From assembly GCF_022808915.1 (NCBI RefSeq), contig NZ_JAKZFS010000001.1:124001-188000 (forward strand): 64,000 bases of DNA, read 5' to 3'. A program made the translations under genes and the position numbers. This stretch comes from Fundidesulfovibrio terrae. GTDB lineage: Bacteria > Desulfobacterota > Desulfovibrionia > Desulfovibrionales > Desulfovibrionaceae. Positions 7,495 through 16,550 of this stretch are shown piece by piece (within the stretch, counting starts at the first letter, position 1; each line of letters begins with the position of its first letter). The notes under the pieces were generated by a model. It saw only the letters and a program-made list of their open reading frames with translations, was not told the origin of the DNA and made no database searches.

Positions 7495-9588
7495 TTAGTG
7501 TTGCGCCTGGATGGCGGTGATTGCGACGGTGTTGACGATGTCTTCCACGGTGCAGCCGCGGGAGAGGTCGTTGACGGGCTTGTTGAGGCCCTGGAGCACG
7601 GGGCCGATGGCCACGGCCTGGGCGGCGCGCTGCACGGCCTTGTAGGTGTTGTTGCCGGTGTTCAGGTCCGGGAAGATGAACACCGTGGCCTTGCCCGCAA
7701 CCTCGGAGCCCGGCATCTTGAGCTGGGCCACTTCGGGGTCGATGGCCGCGTCGTACTGCAGGGGGCCTTCGAGCTTGAGCTCGGGGGACATCTCGTGGGC
7801 GATCTTGGTGGCCTCGCGCACCTTGTCCACTTCCGCGCCGGAGCCCGACGCGCCCGTGGAGTAGGAGAGCATGGCGATGCGCGGATCGACCCCGAAGGCC
7901 GTGGCGGTCTGGGCCGACTGGAGGGCGATTTCCGCCAGCTGCTGGGCGTTGGGGTTGGGGTTCACGGCGCAGTCGCCGAAGACCAGCACGCGGTCGGAGA
8001 GGCACATCAGGAACACGGAGCTCACGATGGACATGCCCGGCTTGGTCTTGATGATCTGAAGGGCGGGCCGGATGGTCTCCTGGGTGGTGGTGATGGAGCC
8101 GGAGACCATGCCGCTGGCCTGGCCCATCTGCACCATCATGGTGCCGAAGTAGGTGGGGGAGAGCATCTGGTCGCGGGCCATCTCCTCGGTGACGCCCTTG
8201 GTCTTGCGCATCTCGTAGTAGGTCTTCCAGTACTCCTCGTAATAGGGCGAGAGCACGGGATCGATGATCTGGGCGCCGGAGAGGTCCAGGCCCAGCTGGG
8301 AGATCAGCGGGCGGACCTCGTTTTCCTTGCCCAGGATGGTCAGGTCGGCCACGCCGCGCCTAAGCAGGATGTCGGCGGCGCGCAGGATGCGCCCGGAAGT
8401 GCCCTCGGGCAGGACGATGTGCTGCTTCTGGTGCTTGGCCTTGTCGATCAGGCTGTATTCGAACATCTTGGGCGTGATCTTGGAGGATTTCTTGGCCTCC
8501 AGGCGGGCGCGGAAGTCGTCGCCCTTGACGTGCTGCTCGAAGGTGCCCAGGGCGGTGGCGATCTTCTTCTGGTCGTCGGACTCGATGCGTCCGTAGAGGT
8601 CCATGAGGATGCGGGCCACCTTGTAGGTGTGCCCCTCGGCCAGGAGAACCGGCAGGGGGACGCCGGTCCATCCGTCGATGAGCTTCTTGATGTTCTGGTG
8701 GGGTTCGATGCCGCCGGTGAGCACGATGCCGGCCACGTCCTGGTAGGCGGTGGAAAGCCGCGAGGCGTAGCAGCCGAGCACCACGTCGGCGCGGTCGCCC
8801 GGGGTGATGACCAAGGCTCCCTTCTTCAGGTAATCCAGGAAGTTGCCCACCTGCATGGCGGCCACGATGTAGTCGTCGATGGGGGTGTCCAATTGGTCCT
8901 TGCCGTAGAGCACCTGCGCGCCCAGCCACTTGGTCACGTCGCCCACGGTGGGCTTGCCCAGGGTGGGCTCCTCGGGGATGGCGTAGGTCAGGCAGTCCTG
9001 CCCGCCGATGTACTTGCAGGTCAGGCCCTCGAGGACCTTCTGCTCGATGCCCGGGTCCACGCGGTTGACGATGGTGGCGAAGATGTCCAGGCCCTTCTCG
9101 GAGAAGGTGTCGATGGCGATCTGGGTGGTGGCCACCAGGTTGGCGGCGTTCTTGTCGTGGCCGTTGGCCACCAGGATCACCGGGCAGCCCAGGTTGGCCG
9201 CGATCTCGGCGTTGATGTCGAATTCGAAGGCCGAGTCGCCGCCCACGAAGTCGGTGCCTTCGCAGAGCACGAAGTCGTAGCGGGCTTCCAGGTCCTTGTA
9301 TTTGGAGAGGATGTTTTCCAGCAGCACTGTGTGCTTGCCCTGGTTGATCATGTCCCGGGCCTGGTCCAGGGTGTAGGCGAAGGTCTCCTCGTAGCGCATG
9401 TTCAGGTAGAACTGCGAGAGGATCAGGTTGATGTCGTGGTCCTTCTTGCCCTGGGCGTTGCCGGATATGATGGGGCGGAAGAAGGCGACGCGCTGGAAAT
9501 CCTTCAGAAGAAGCTGCATCACGCCCAGGCAGATGGCGGACTTGCCGCTGCGGGCCTCGGTGGCGATGATATAGAGATTCTTAGCCAT
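7495..9588 (-). CDS. pta: Phosphate acetyltransferase, long form with P-loop domain
   Basis: A 697-residue phosphotransacetylase. The N-terminal domain (residues about 1-250) is a P-loop, BioD/CobQ-like fold beginning KNLYIIATEARSGKSA, followed by a DRTGG-type domain (about 215-340) and a C-terminal catalytic PTA domain (about 370-690) with LPEGTSGRILRAAD and ASGSGAEVDKVREAT. This is the long enterobacterial-type architecture. ATG 9588 was chosen for its GAGGAG site; 52 codons of upstream open frame are low-complexity. It is the first gene of pta-ackA. Confidence 0.95.
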   Translation of the reverse strand: MAKNLYIIATEARSGKSAICLGVMQLLLKDFQRVAFFRPIISGNAQGKKDHDINLILSQFYLNMRYEETFAYTLDQARDMINQGKHTVLLENILSKYKDLEARYDFVLCEGTDFVGGDSAFEFDINAEIAANLGCPVILVANGHDKNAANLVATTQIAIDTFSEKGLDIFATIVNRVDPGIEQKVLEGLTCKYIGGQDCLTYAIPEEPTLGKPTVGDVTKWLGAQVLYGKDQLDTPIDDYIVAAMQVGNFLDYLKKGALVITPGDRADVVLGCYASRLSTAYQDVAGIVLTGGIEPHQNIKKLIDGWTGVPLPVLLAEGHTYKVARILMDLYGRIESDDQKKIATALGTFEQHVKGDDFRARLEAKKSSKITPKMFEYSLIDKAKHQKQHIVLPEGTSGRILRAADILLRRGVADLTILGKENEVRPLISQLGLDLSGAQIIDPVLSPYYEEYWKTYYEMRKTKGVTEEMARDQMLSPTYFGTMMVQMGQASGMVSGSITTTQETIRPALQIIKTKPGMSIVSSVFLMCLSDRVLVFGDCAVNPNPNAQQLAEIALQSAQTATAFGVDPRIAMLSYSTGASGSGAEVDKVREATKIAHEMSPELKLEGPLQYDAAIDPEVAQLKMPGSEVAGKATVFIFPDLNTGNNTYKAVQRAAQAVAIGPVLQGLNKPVNDLSRGCTVEDIVNTVAITAIQAQH

Positions 9589-9869
9589 GCGGGTCTCCTC
9601 GGTGAGGTATAAGTGGGTGGGAACCGGCGGGAAGGGAAGGATGCCGCCGGATGAGCGTGGGAACCAACATGCCGGCCGGTTCGCGGCCGGAGGAAACGAG
9701 GTATGGGCCGGGGCGCGCGTGAGCGTCCTGGTCCAGGGGATCAAGGAAAGGGGAAGCGTATCCGGCGGGCCTTGGACCGCGCGGGCGGGCGGAGGTGGTC
9801 ATGTTTGTCCACGAAGAATTCGCGTCCGCCAGGAACCCGGGGCCCTGAGCAGACTGGATGGATTCCCTT

Positions 9870-9885
9870 AACAAGGACCGTGCCA
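9870..9885 (-). promoter_or_regulatory. Possible sigma54 promoter upstream of pta
   Basis: On the minus strand TGGCAC, five bases, then TTGTT: an exact -24 element with correct spacing but a weak -12 (TTGTT, not TTGCW). It would give an untranslated leader of about 270 bases. The remainder of 9589-10182 shows no gene; it is GC-rich near pta and AT-richer around 9890-9930. Confidence 0.35.
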
Positions 9886-10182
9886 TATGACGCTTTTGGT
9901 TAAACGATTGTTATTTCGAACGGTTGCAAGAAGCGCTGTCCGCACCTTAACCTGATTTTCCAGACAAAACCAGACACGAGTCCCCAGGGGGGCGAAAAAT
10001 CACGCTTTCGGGAGGAAAGTGCAGGGCTGGCGGGGAGTTTCAGGCGTCGTCAGGGCCCGGATACCAGCGAACGGGGCGGGTGGCAACGCCCGCAAGAAGA
10101 GTCCGGAAAAACGGACCCGTCTGAATTGCGGGACGCTCCTTTCTCGAGTATGCAGGCGCAACGTTCGAGGAAGGAGGATTCC

Positions 10183-10854
10183 ATGCGTTCGTATGCAGTG
10201 TCCGTGGCTCTCCTGGTCGTGTTCGCCCTGCCCCGGATATGCTCCGGGCAGGTTCTCGGCCCCGACGCCTACTTCTCGAGCGCCGCGGCCGTGCAGCAGG
10301 CCCTCATGCTCCTGCCGCCTCCGCCCGCGCCGGGCACCGCCGCCCAGGCCGCCAACGTGCAGCTCTTGAACTCCGTCATGATCGCGGCTTCCCCGCAGGC
10401 GGTGGCCAAGGCCCAGGCGGACGCGGTGCCCTCGGTGTTCGACTTCTCCGCCGTGCTGGGGACGGGCTTCAACGCCCAGGACCTGCCGGTGACCAACTCC
10501 TTCTTCAACAAGGTCACCATCAACACGCAAAACACGAACATAAGCCTGGACCGCATCTACAACAGCCAGGGGCCGGTCACGGCCTCGTCGTACCCCAGCG
10601 CGCACACGGTGCTCGGATTCGTGGACGGCATGATCCTTTCCGCCATGATCCCGGAAAAGCAGGATCAGCTGACCACCTACGGCGTCCAGTTCGGCCTGAA
10701 CCGCCTGATCCTGGGCCAGCACTGGCCAACCGACGTGGGCGCGGGCCAGATGGAGGCGGGCATCCTCCTGTTCGACCTGAACGCCAGCCCACAATTCCAG
10801 AGCGACTTAGGCGCCGCCAAGGCGGAATTGCGCGCCCAGCAGGGGCTCAAATAG
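10183..10854 (+). CDS. Periplasmic PAP2-superfamily acid phosphatase
   Basis: A 223-residue protein with a signal peptide (residues 1-22, cleavage near CSGQ). The C-terminal half carries the core of the PAP2/class A acid phosphatase family: SSYPSAHT (phosphatase motif 2 with His) and GLNRLILGQHWPTDVGAG (motif 3 with Arg, His and Asp). Motif 1 (KX6RP) is not obvious; a LDRIYNSQGP segment occupies its place. Start ATG 10183 follows AAGGAGG. It is predicted to hydrolyse phosphomonoesters or lipid pyrophosphates in the periplasm. No operon partner. Confidence 0.75.
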   Translation: MRSYAVSVALLVVFALPRICSGQVLGPDAYFSSAAAVQQALMLLPPPPAPGTAAQAANVQLLNSVMIAASPQAVAKAQADAVPSVFDFSAVLGTGFNAQDLPVTNSFFNKVTINTQNTNISLDRIYNSQGPVTASSYPSAHTVLGFVDGMILSAMIPEKQDQLTTYGVQFGLNRLILGQHWPTDVGAGQMEAGILLFDLNASPQFQSDLGAAKAELRAQQGLK

Positions 10855-10930
10855 AGGCAGGGGTATTGCCGTGATGGAGATCCTGCGCCATTTGCACACC
10901 AGGATGATGTGGCCCGCGTAGGGCCGGAAG

Positions 10931-12046
10931 TCAGCGCGAAAGCAGGTCCCGCGCCTCGTCGTCGGTGAGCGGGCGGCCCAGCCGTTCGGACTTGGCCCGC
11001 ACCTTCCGTGTGATCCCCTCCAGGTCGCGCCCGGCCGGGTCCATCCCGAACTCGGCCATCTTGGCGGCCACGGCCGCCCGGCCGCTCTTCTTGCCCAGGG
11101 CCACCAGGCGGGAAAGCCCGAGCTTCGCCGGATCGTAGGGTTCGAACAGGGACGGATCGCGCGTGAGCCCGTGCACGTGCAACCCCGTCTCGCAGGAGAA
11201 CTGGGCCGAGCCCGCCACGGGCTTGCGCGGCGGTATCTCGATCTTGGCCGCATCGGCCACGGTGCGGCACAGCCCGGGAAGCACCTCCACCCTGTAGGGA
11301 AGTCCCAACCGGAAATGCAGGTAGGCCGTAAGTTCTTCCAGGGCGGCCAGCCCTGCCCGCTCTCCCAGGCCCAGCACCGAGGCGTCGGCGTATTCGGCTC
11401 CGGCCATGAGCCCTGCCAGGGCGTTGGCCGTGCCCAGGCCGAAATCGTTGTGGCAGTGCACGCCAACGGCAACGCCGGGTACGGCGGCCTTGAGCCGCCC
11501 GACCACCTCGGCCACCTCCAGCGGATGCCACAGCCCCACCGTGTCCGACAGGCGCACCCGCGAGGCCCCGGCGTCGCGCCCGGCCAGCGCCGCCCGGACC
11601 AGGAACTCCGGATCGGCCCGGGAGGCGTCCTCCAGGCCCAGGGACACCCGGGCCTGGCCTGAGGCGCAGGCCAGCGCCACGTGGCGCGCCAGGTGCGCAA
11701 GCAGCGCGTCCGGGGAGAGCCCCAGGCGTTTTTCCATGTGCGCGGCGGACACGGGCAGCCCCAGGTGCAGCCAGTCGGTGTTCAGGGCGGCCCCGGCCAG
11801 GATGGTGTCCTCGCGGCAGGCGGCCCACACCGACAGCTCGGGCCTCACGCCGTGGCCGCGCCCGCCCAGGCCGCGCGCTAGCTCCACCAGCCCGGCCACC
11901 GAGGCGTCGCGCCCGGCGATGCCCAGCTCCACCTCGTCGACGCCGAGCGCCGCCAGCCGGGTCAGGATGTTCGCCTTGGCGTCCGGCGTCAGGTATACCC
12001 CGAAGCACTGCTCGCCTTCGCGCAGGGTGGAGTCGATGATCTTCAC
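10931..12046 (-). CDS. nifV: Homocitrate synthase (NifV type)
   Basis: A 371-residue member of the HMGL/DRE-TIM alpha-isopropylmalate/homocitrate synthase family. It makes homocitrate, the organic ligand of FeMo-cofactor, from acetyl-CoA and 2-oxoglutarate. Seen: IIDSTLREGEQ near the N terminus, VSLGLEDASRADPEF, VRLSDTVG, and VGVHCHNDFGLGTANALAG with the metal-binding HxH, then GLGERAGLAALEE. The length fits NifV, with no leuA regulatory domain. Start is GTG 12046, which overlaps the stop of the upstream c-di-GMP gene as GTGA, implying translational coupling. NifV rather than citramalate synthase is supported by the nearby nif operons. Confidence 0.85.
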   Translation of the reverse strand: MKIIDSTLREGEQCFGVYLTPDAKANILTRLAALGVDEVELGIAGRDASVAGLVELARGLGGRGHGVRPELSVWAACREDTILAGAALNTDWLHLGLPVSAAHMEKRLGLSPDALLAHLARHVALACASGQARVSLGLEDASRADPEFLVRAALAGRDAGASRVRLSDTVGLWHPLEVAEVVGRLKAAVPGVAVGVHCHNDFGLGTANALAGLMAGAEYADASVLGLGERAGLAALEELTAYLHFRLGLPYRVEVLPGLCRTVADAAKIEIPPRKPVAGSAQFSCETGLHVHGLTRDPSLFEPYDPAKLGLSRLVALGKKSGRAAVAAKMAEFGMDPAGRDLEGITRKVRAKSERLGRPLTDDEARDLLSR

Positions 12047-13776
12047 GCGGCGTCTCCATGGGGGAGGAGCACGTCCCCCCGGGACAGCAGGGCCGCGAAT
12101 TCGCGCGGCGGCAGGGGTTTGGCGTAGAGGTAGCCCTGGAAGCCGTCGCAGCAGGAGAGCGAGCGCAAAAACTCCAGCTGGGCCATGGTCTCCACGCCCT
12201 CGGCCACCACGGCCAGCCCCAGGTTGGCCGCGATGGACACCACCGAGGTGACGATGGCCGCGTCGTCCTTGTCCTGGGGCAGTCCGTCCACGAAGGATTT
12301 GTCGATCTTGAGCGTGGAGATGGGCAGCTGCTTCAAGTAGGTCAGGGAGGAATACCCGGTGCCGAAGTCGTCCAGGGCCACGGTGATCCCGGCGGCGGCC
12401 AGGCTGGAGAGGGTCTTGCGGGCCTCGGCGAAGCCCTTGAGGAACACGGTCTCGGTGACTTCCACCTCCAGCCTCGAGGCGGGCAGGCCGGTGCGCTCGA
12501 GCACCGCCAGCACCTTGGCGGCCAGCCCGGGCTGCTCGATCTGGCGCGGCGAGAGGTTCACCGCCACCTTCAGGTCGCCCAGGCCCTCGTCGAGCCAGAG
12601 CTTGGTCTGGCGGCAAGCCTCCTCCAGGATCCAGTCGCCCAGGGCCAGGATGAGCCCGGTCTCCTCGGCCAGGGGGATGAACTCTCCCGGCGATACGGGG
12701 ACGCCCCCGGCAGGAATCCAGCGCACCAGAGCCTCCATGCCCCGCACCGTGCCCGTGAGCACGTCCACGCGGGGCTGGTAGTAGAGCACGAACTCCTCGC
12801 GGGCCAGGGCCTTGCGCAGGTCGTTCTCCAGCTTCAACCCCTTGAGCACCCGGTTCCCCAGGTCCTCGGTGAAGAAATTGAAGTTGTTTCGCCCGGCCTC
12901 CTTGGCGCGGTACATGGCCATCTCGGCGTTGCGCACGAGCTGGGCCGGGTCCGTGCCGTCCGAGGGGGATATGGTCACGCCGATGCTGGCGGTGACGTGC
13001 AGTTCCTCGCCCAGGGTCTCCACGGGGTCGGCCAGGCAGGTGAGGATGCGTCCGGCCACGTGGGCCGCGTCCTCGGGGTCGCGCAGCTCGGTGAGCAGCA
13101 TGTAGAAGTCGTCGCCGCCGAAGCGCGAGAGGGTGTCGGCCTGGCGCAAGAGCTTCGAGAGCCGGTAGCCCACCTCGGTGAGGATGATGTCGCCTGTCGC
13201 GTGGCCCAGGCTGTCGTTGATGGTCTTGAAGCGGTCCAGGTCCAGGCAGATGACGCCCACGGGGTTGCCGCCCAGCTGGGACTTGCGCAGGGCCATGCCC
13301 AGGCGGTCGTGGAAGAGGTGGCGGTTGGGCAGCCCGGTGAGGGGGTCGTGGTAGGCCTCGTGGAGCAGGACTTCCTTGTGGCTCTTCTGGTCGGTGATGT
13401 CGGTGAAGACCCCTACGTAGCCCGCCAGCCTTCCCGAGGCGTCCCGGATGGCCCGGATGGAGAGCCGTTCTGGGTAGGCCTCGCCGGATTTGCGGCGGTT
13501 CCAGATTTCGCCCTCCCAGACGCCTTCCTCGATGAGACGGGACCACAGCGCCTCGTAGAAGGCCGCGTCGTGGTGGTCGGACTTGAGCATGCGGGGGTTC
13601 TGCCCGTGCGCTTCGTCAGCGTCGTATCCGGTGATGTCGGTAAAGGCGTCGTTGACCCAGAGGATGCTTCCGTCGGGGGCGGTGACGATCATGCCTTCGC
13701 CGCTGGCCCGCACGAGCGCTTCGAGCAGACGCGCGGGATCACCGGGAGGGAGTGGGAACGGGGGAGGAGGGTTCAT
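12043..13776 (-). CDS. PAS-GGDEF-EAL cyclic-di-GMP signalling protein
   Basis: A 577-residue cytoplasmic protein with three domains: PAS (about 18-132, IVTAPDGSILWVNDAFTDITGYDADEA), GGDEF (about 140-300, active-site motif GGDDF preceded by SRF) and EAL (about 315-560, MEALVRW, then VAVNLSPRQ, DDFGTGYSSLTYL and AEGVET). Both catalytic motifs look intact, so it could make and degrade c-di-GMP. No membrane segment; the PAS domain may sense redox state or a ligand. Its TGA overlaps the GTG start of nifV. Confidence 0.92.
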   Translation of the reverse strand: MNPPPPFPLPPGDPARLLEALVRASGEGMIVTAPDGSILWVNDAFTDITGYDADEAHGQNPRMLKSDHHDAAFYEALWSRLIEEGVWEGEIWNRRKSGEAYPERLSIRAIRDASGRLAGYVGVFTDITDQKSHKEVLLHEAYHDPLTGLPNRHLFHDRLGMALRKSQLGGNPVGVICLDLDRFKTINDSLGHATGDIILTEVGYRLSKLLRQADTLSRFGGDDFYMLLTELRDPEDAAHVAGRILTCLADPVETLGEELHVTASIGVTISPSDGTDPAQLVRNAEMAMYRAKEAGRNNFNFFTEDLGNRVLKGLKLENDLRKALAREEFVLYYQPRVDVLTGTVRGMEALVRWIPAGGVPVSPGEFIPLAEETGLILALGDWILEEACRQTKLWLDEGLGDLKVAVNLSPRQIEQPGLAAKVLAVLERTGLPASRLEVEVTETVFLKGFAEARKTLSSLAAAGITVALDDFGTGYSSLTYLKQLPISTLKIDKSFVDGLPQDKDDAAIVTSVVSIAANLGLAVVAEGVETMAQLEFLRSLSCCDGFQGYLYAKPLPPREFAALLSRGDVLLPHGDAA

Positions 13777-13812
13777 GTACGGCTTCGACCTCTCATCCCC
13801 CTGCTAGCAAAC

Positions 13813-14613
13813 TTAGAGCACCTGGAAAAGCATTCTCGTGGCCATGAAAAAAAGAAACGCCGCGAAGACCTTCTTGAGCTTGGCCACGGGCAGCTTGTGG
13901 GCGATGCGGGCGCCCGTCGGCGCGGTGAGCATGCTGCAGACCACCAGGCCCACCAGGGCCGGGATGTAGATGAAGCCCAGGGTGGCTCCGGGCAGCCCGG
14001 CCTTGCCCATGCCGCCGAGAATGTAGCCCACGGTCCCGGCCAGGGCGATGGGGAAGCCGATGGCCGCCGAGGTGCCCACGGCCTGGTGCATGGGGATGTT
14101 GCACCAGGTCATGAACGGCACGGACATGGTGCCGCCGCCGATGCCCACCAGGGCGGAGACCGCGCCGATGAAGGATCCGGCCCCGAACATGCCGCCCGCT
14201 CCTGGCAGCTCGCGACTGGGCTTGGGCTTGATGTTCAGAAACATCTGGAAGGAGACGTAGTAGAGGAAGCACAAAAAGAAGACCTTGAGAAAACCGCTGG
14301 AGAGCATGGAGGCGATCCAGCTTCCGGCCAGGGTGCCCACGATGATGCCGGGAGCGATGGCGCGGACCACGTACCAGCGCACCGCGCCGTGCTTGTGATG
14401 GGCGCGCATGCTGGAGACCGAAGTGAACATGATGGAGGCCAGGCTGGTGCCCAGGGCCAACTGCATCATGTATTCCGGGGTCATGCCCTGCCAGGCGAAC
14501 AGCACCGACAGGACCGGCACGATGACGATGCCGCCGCCCACGCCGAGCAGTCCGGCCAGGATCCCGGCCACGGCTCCGGCCAGGGCGTAGAGGAGGAAGT
14601 ACAGGATCATCAT
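13813..14613 (-). CDS. TauE/SafE-family sulfite/sulfonate exporter (second copy)
   Basis: A 266-residue permease with eight hydrophobic segments and the two glycine-rich repeats of the family: AGLLGVGGGIVIVPVL near the N terminus and SALVGIGGGTMSVPFM after the midpoint. ATG 14613 is preceded by AAGGAG. It is a more canonical family member than the gene at 1425 and not a recent duplicate of it. It diverges from nifH; the 300-bp interval between them holds the nifH control region. Substrate unknown. Confidence 0.88.
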   Translation of the reverse strand: MMILYFLLYALAGAVAGILAGLLGVGGGIVIVPVLSVLFAWQGMTPEYMMQLALGTSLASIMFTSVSSMRAHHKHGAVRWYVVRAIAPGIIVGTLAGSWIASMLSSGFLKVFFLCFLYYVSFQMFLNIKPKPSRELPGAGGMFGAGSFIGAVSALVGIGGGTMSVPFMTWCNIPMHQAVGTSAAIGFPIALAGTVGYILGGMGKAGLPGATLGFIYIPALVGLVVCSMLTAPTGARIAHKLPVAKLKKVFAAFLFFMATRMLFQVL

Positions 14614-14711
14614 GGCGACTGGCTCCTTGCATTCGGAACGCGTGTTTGGCGAAGTATAATCTTTCCCTGTGGTTGTCGACACACGGATGTTACACGTACG
14701 GTGCCGGAAAA

Positions 14712-14753
14712 CTTACAAAAAGGTCGACATTTTTGTAGCGACTTTTGTGTAAG
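14712..14753. promoter_or_regulatory. Nested inverted repeats upstream of nifH (candidate enhancer)
   Basis: A perfect inverted repeat TACAAAAA / TTTTTGTA with an 8-base spacer (14714-14737) lies within a larger imperfect one whose outer arms begin CTTACA and end TGTAAG (13 of 15 paired). It sits about 110-140 bp upstream of the -24 box, the distance usual for enhancer-binding proteins. It does not fit the NifA consensus TGT-N10-ACA. Confidence 0.5.
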
Positions 14754-14799
14754 GCCACCGTCCCCGCCGGGCCTTCCTGGCGAGTCCGCCTCCCGCTGA

Positions 14800-15738
<939 letters not shown>

Positions 15739-15779
15739 GCGGCCCGGTCAACCTCAAGACTTAGGATGGAGATACCAGC

Positions 15780-16142
15780 ATGTCCCTCATCATGATCCGC
15801 TCCGTCGTCCGCCCCGAGAAGGCCGATGACGTCATGGCAGCCCTCATGGAGGCCGGTTTCCCGGCCGCGACCAAACTGGCCGTCGCCGGCCGCGGCAAGC
15901 AGCGCGGCATCAAGATCGGCGAAGTGACCTACGACGAGATTCCCAAGATCCAGATCATGACCGTGGTGTCTGAGAAGGACAAGGAATTCGTGGTCAAGAC
16001 CATCGTGGACGCCGCCCGCACCGGCGGCAAGGGCAACTTCGGCGACGGCAAGATCTTCGTTTCCCCCGTGGACGAGATGTACACCATCAGCTCCGGCGTG
16101 AAGGAAACCGACCTGTCGTCCATCGGGGAGGCCAGGCCATGA
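15780..16142 (+). CDS. nifI1: PII-family nitrogenase regulator NifI1
   Basis: A 120-residue PII-like protein. NifI1 and NifI2 form a complex that binds NifDK and blocks activity when 2-oxoglutarate is low, giving ammonia switch-off. The N terminus MIRSVVRPEKADDVMAALMEAGFPAATKLAVAGRGKQRGI and the C-terminal GDGKIFVSPVDE are family hallmarks; the T-loop differs from GlnB and lacks its uridylylated Tyr context. Location between nifH and nifD is diagnostic. It overlaps nifI2 by ATGA. Confidence 0.95.
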   Translation: MSLIMIRSVVRPEKADDVMAALMEAGFPAATKLAVAGRGKQRGIKIGEVTYDEIPKIQIMTVVSEKDKEFVVKTIVDAARTGGKGNFGDGKIFVSPVDEMYTISSGVKETDLSSIGEARP

Positions 16143-16513
16143 AGGAAGTCATCGCAGTCGTTCGCATGAACAAGATGAACCAGACCAAGAAGGCCTTAAC
16201 CGACGCCGGTATCGCCGCCTTCTTCGCCCACGAGGCCTGGGGCCGGGGCAAGGGCCTGGTGAACATGGCGGTGGCCGCCGGGGCGGCCCAGGGCTACCAG
16301 GAGGCCGCCGAGGTCCTGGGCAATAAGGGCAAGCTTTTCGCCAAGCGCATGGTCACGGTGGTGGTGCCCGACGACAAGGTCTCCGCAGTGGTGGAGGCCA
16401 TCACCGCCGCCAACAAGACCGGCAACGCCGGCGACGGCAAGATCTTCGTGCTGCCCGTGGCGGATTCCATCAGGGTGCGCACCGGCGAAACCGGCTCCTG
16501 CGCCATCGAGTAA
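16139..16513 (+). CDS. nifI2: PII-family nitrogenase regulator NifI2
   Basis: A 124-residue PII-like partner of NifI1. It begins MKEVIAVVRMNKMNQTKKALTDAGIAAFFAHEAWGRGKG, with a NifI2-type T-loop (LVNMAVAAGAAQGYQEAAEVLGNKGKLFAKRM) and the PII C-terminal motif GDGKIFVLPVADSIRVRTGE. The start codon overlaps the nifI1 stop (ATGA), so equal synthesis of the two subunits is likely. Confidence 0.95.
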   Translation: MKEVIAVVRMNKMNQTKKALTDAGIAAFFAHEAWGRGKGLVNMAVAAGAAQGYQEAAEVLGNKGKLFAKRMVTVVVPDDKVSAVVEAITAANKTGNAGDGKIFVLPVADSIRVRTGETGSCAIE

Positions 16514-16550
16514 CCGGCCCCGAGCCAGCGACAGTTAAAGAGGTAACACC

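Noticed and set aside
6532-9612. A 1026-codon open frame on the plus strand opposite ackA-pta
   Set aside because: Composition (Gly, His, Val, Leu, Ala in excess) is that of the antisense of GC-rich genes; the minus strand carries complete acetate kinase and phosphotransacetylase.
12058-14799. A 913-codon plus-strand open frame
   Set aside because: It is antisense to the PAS-GGDEF-EAL and TauE genes, which have intact family motifs and ribosome sites.
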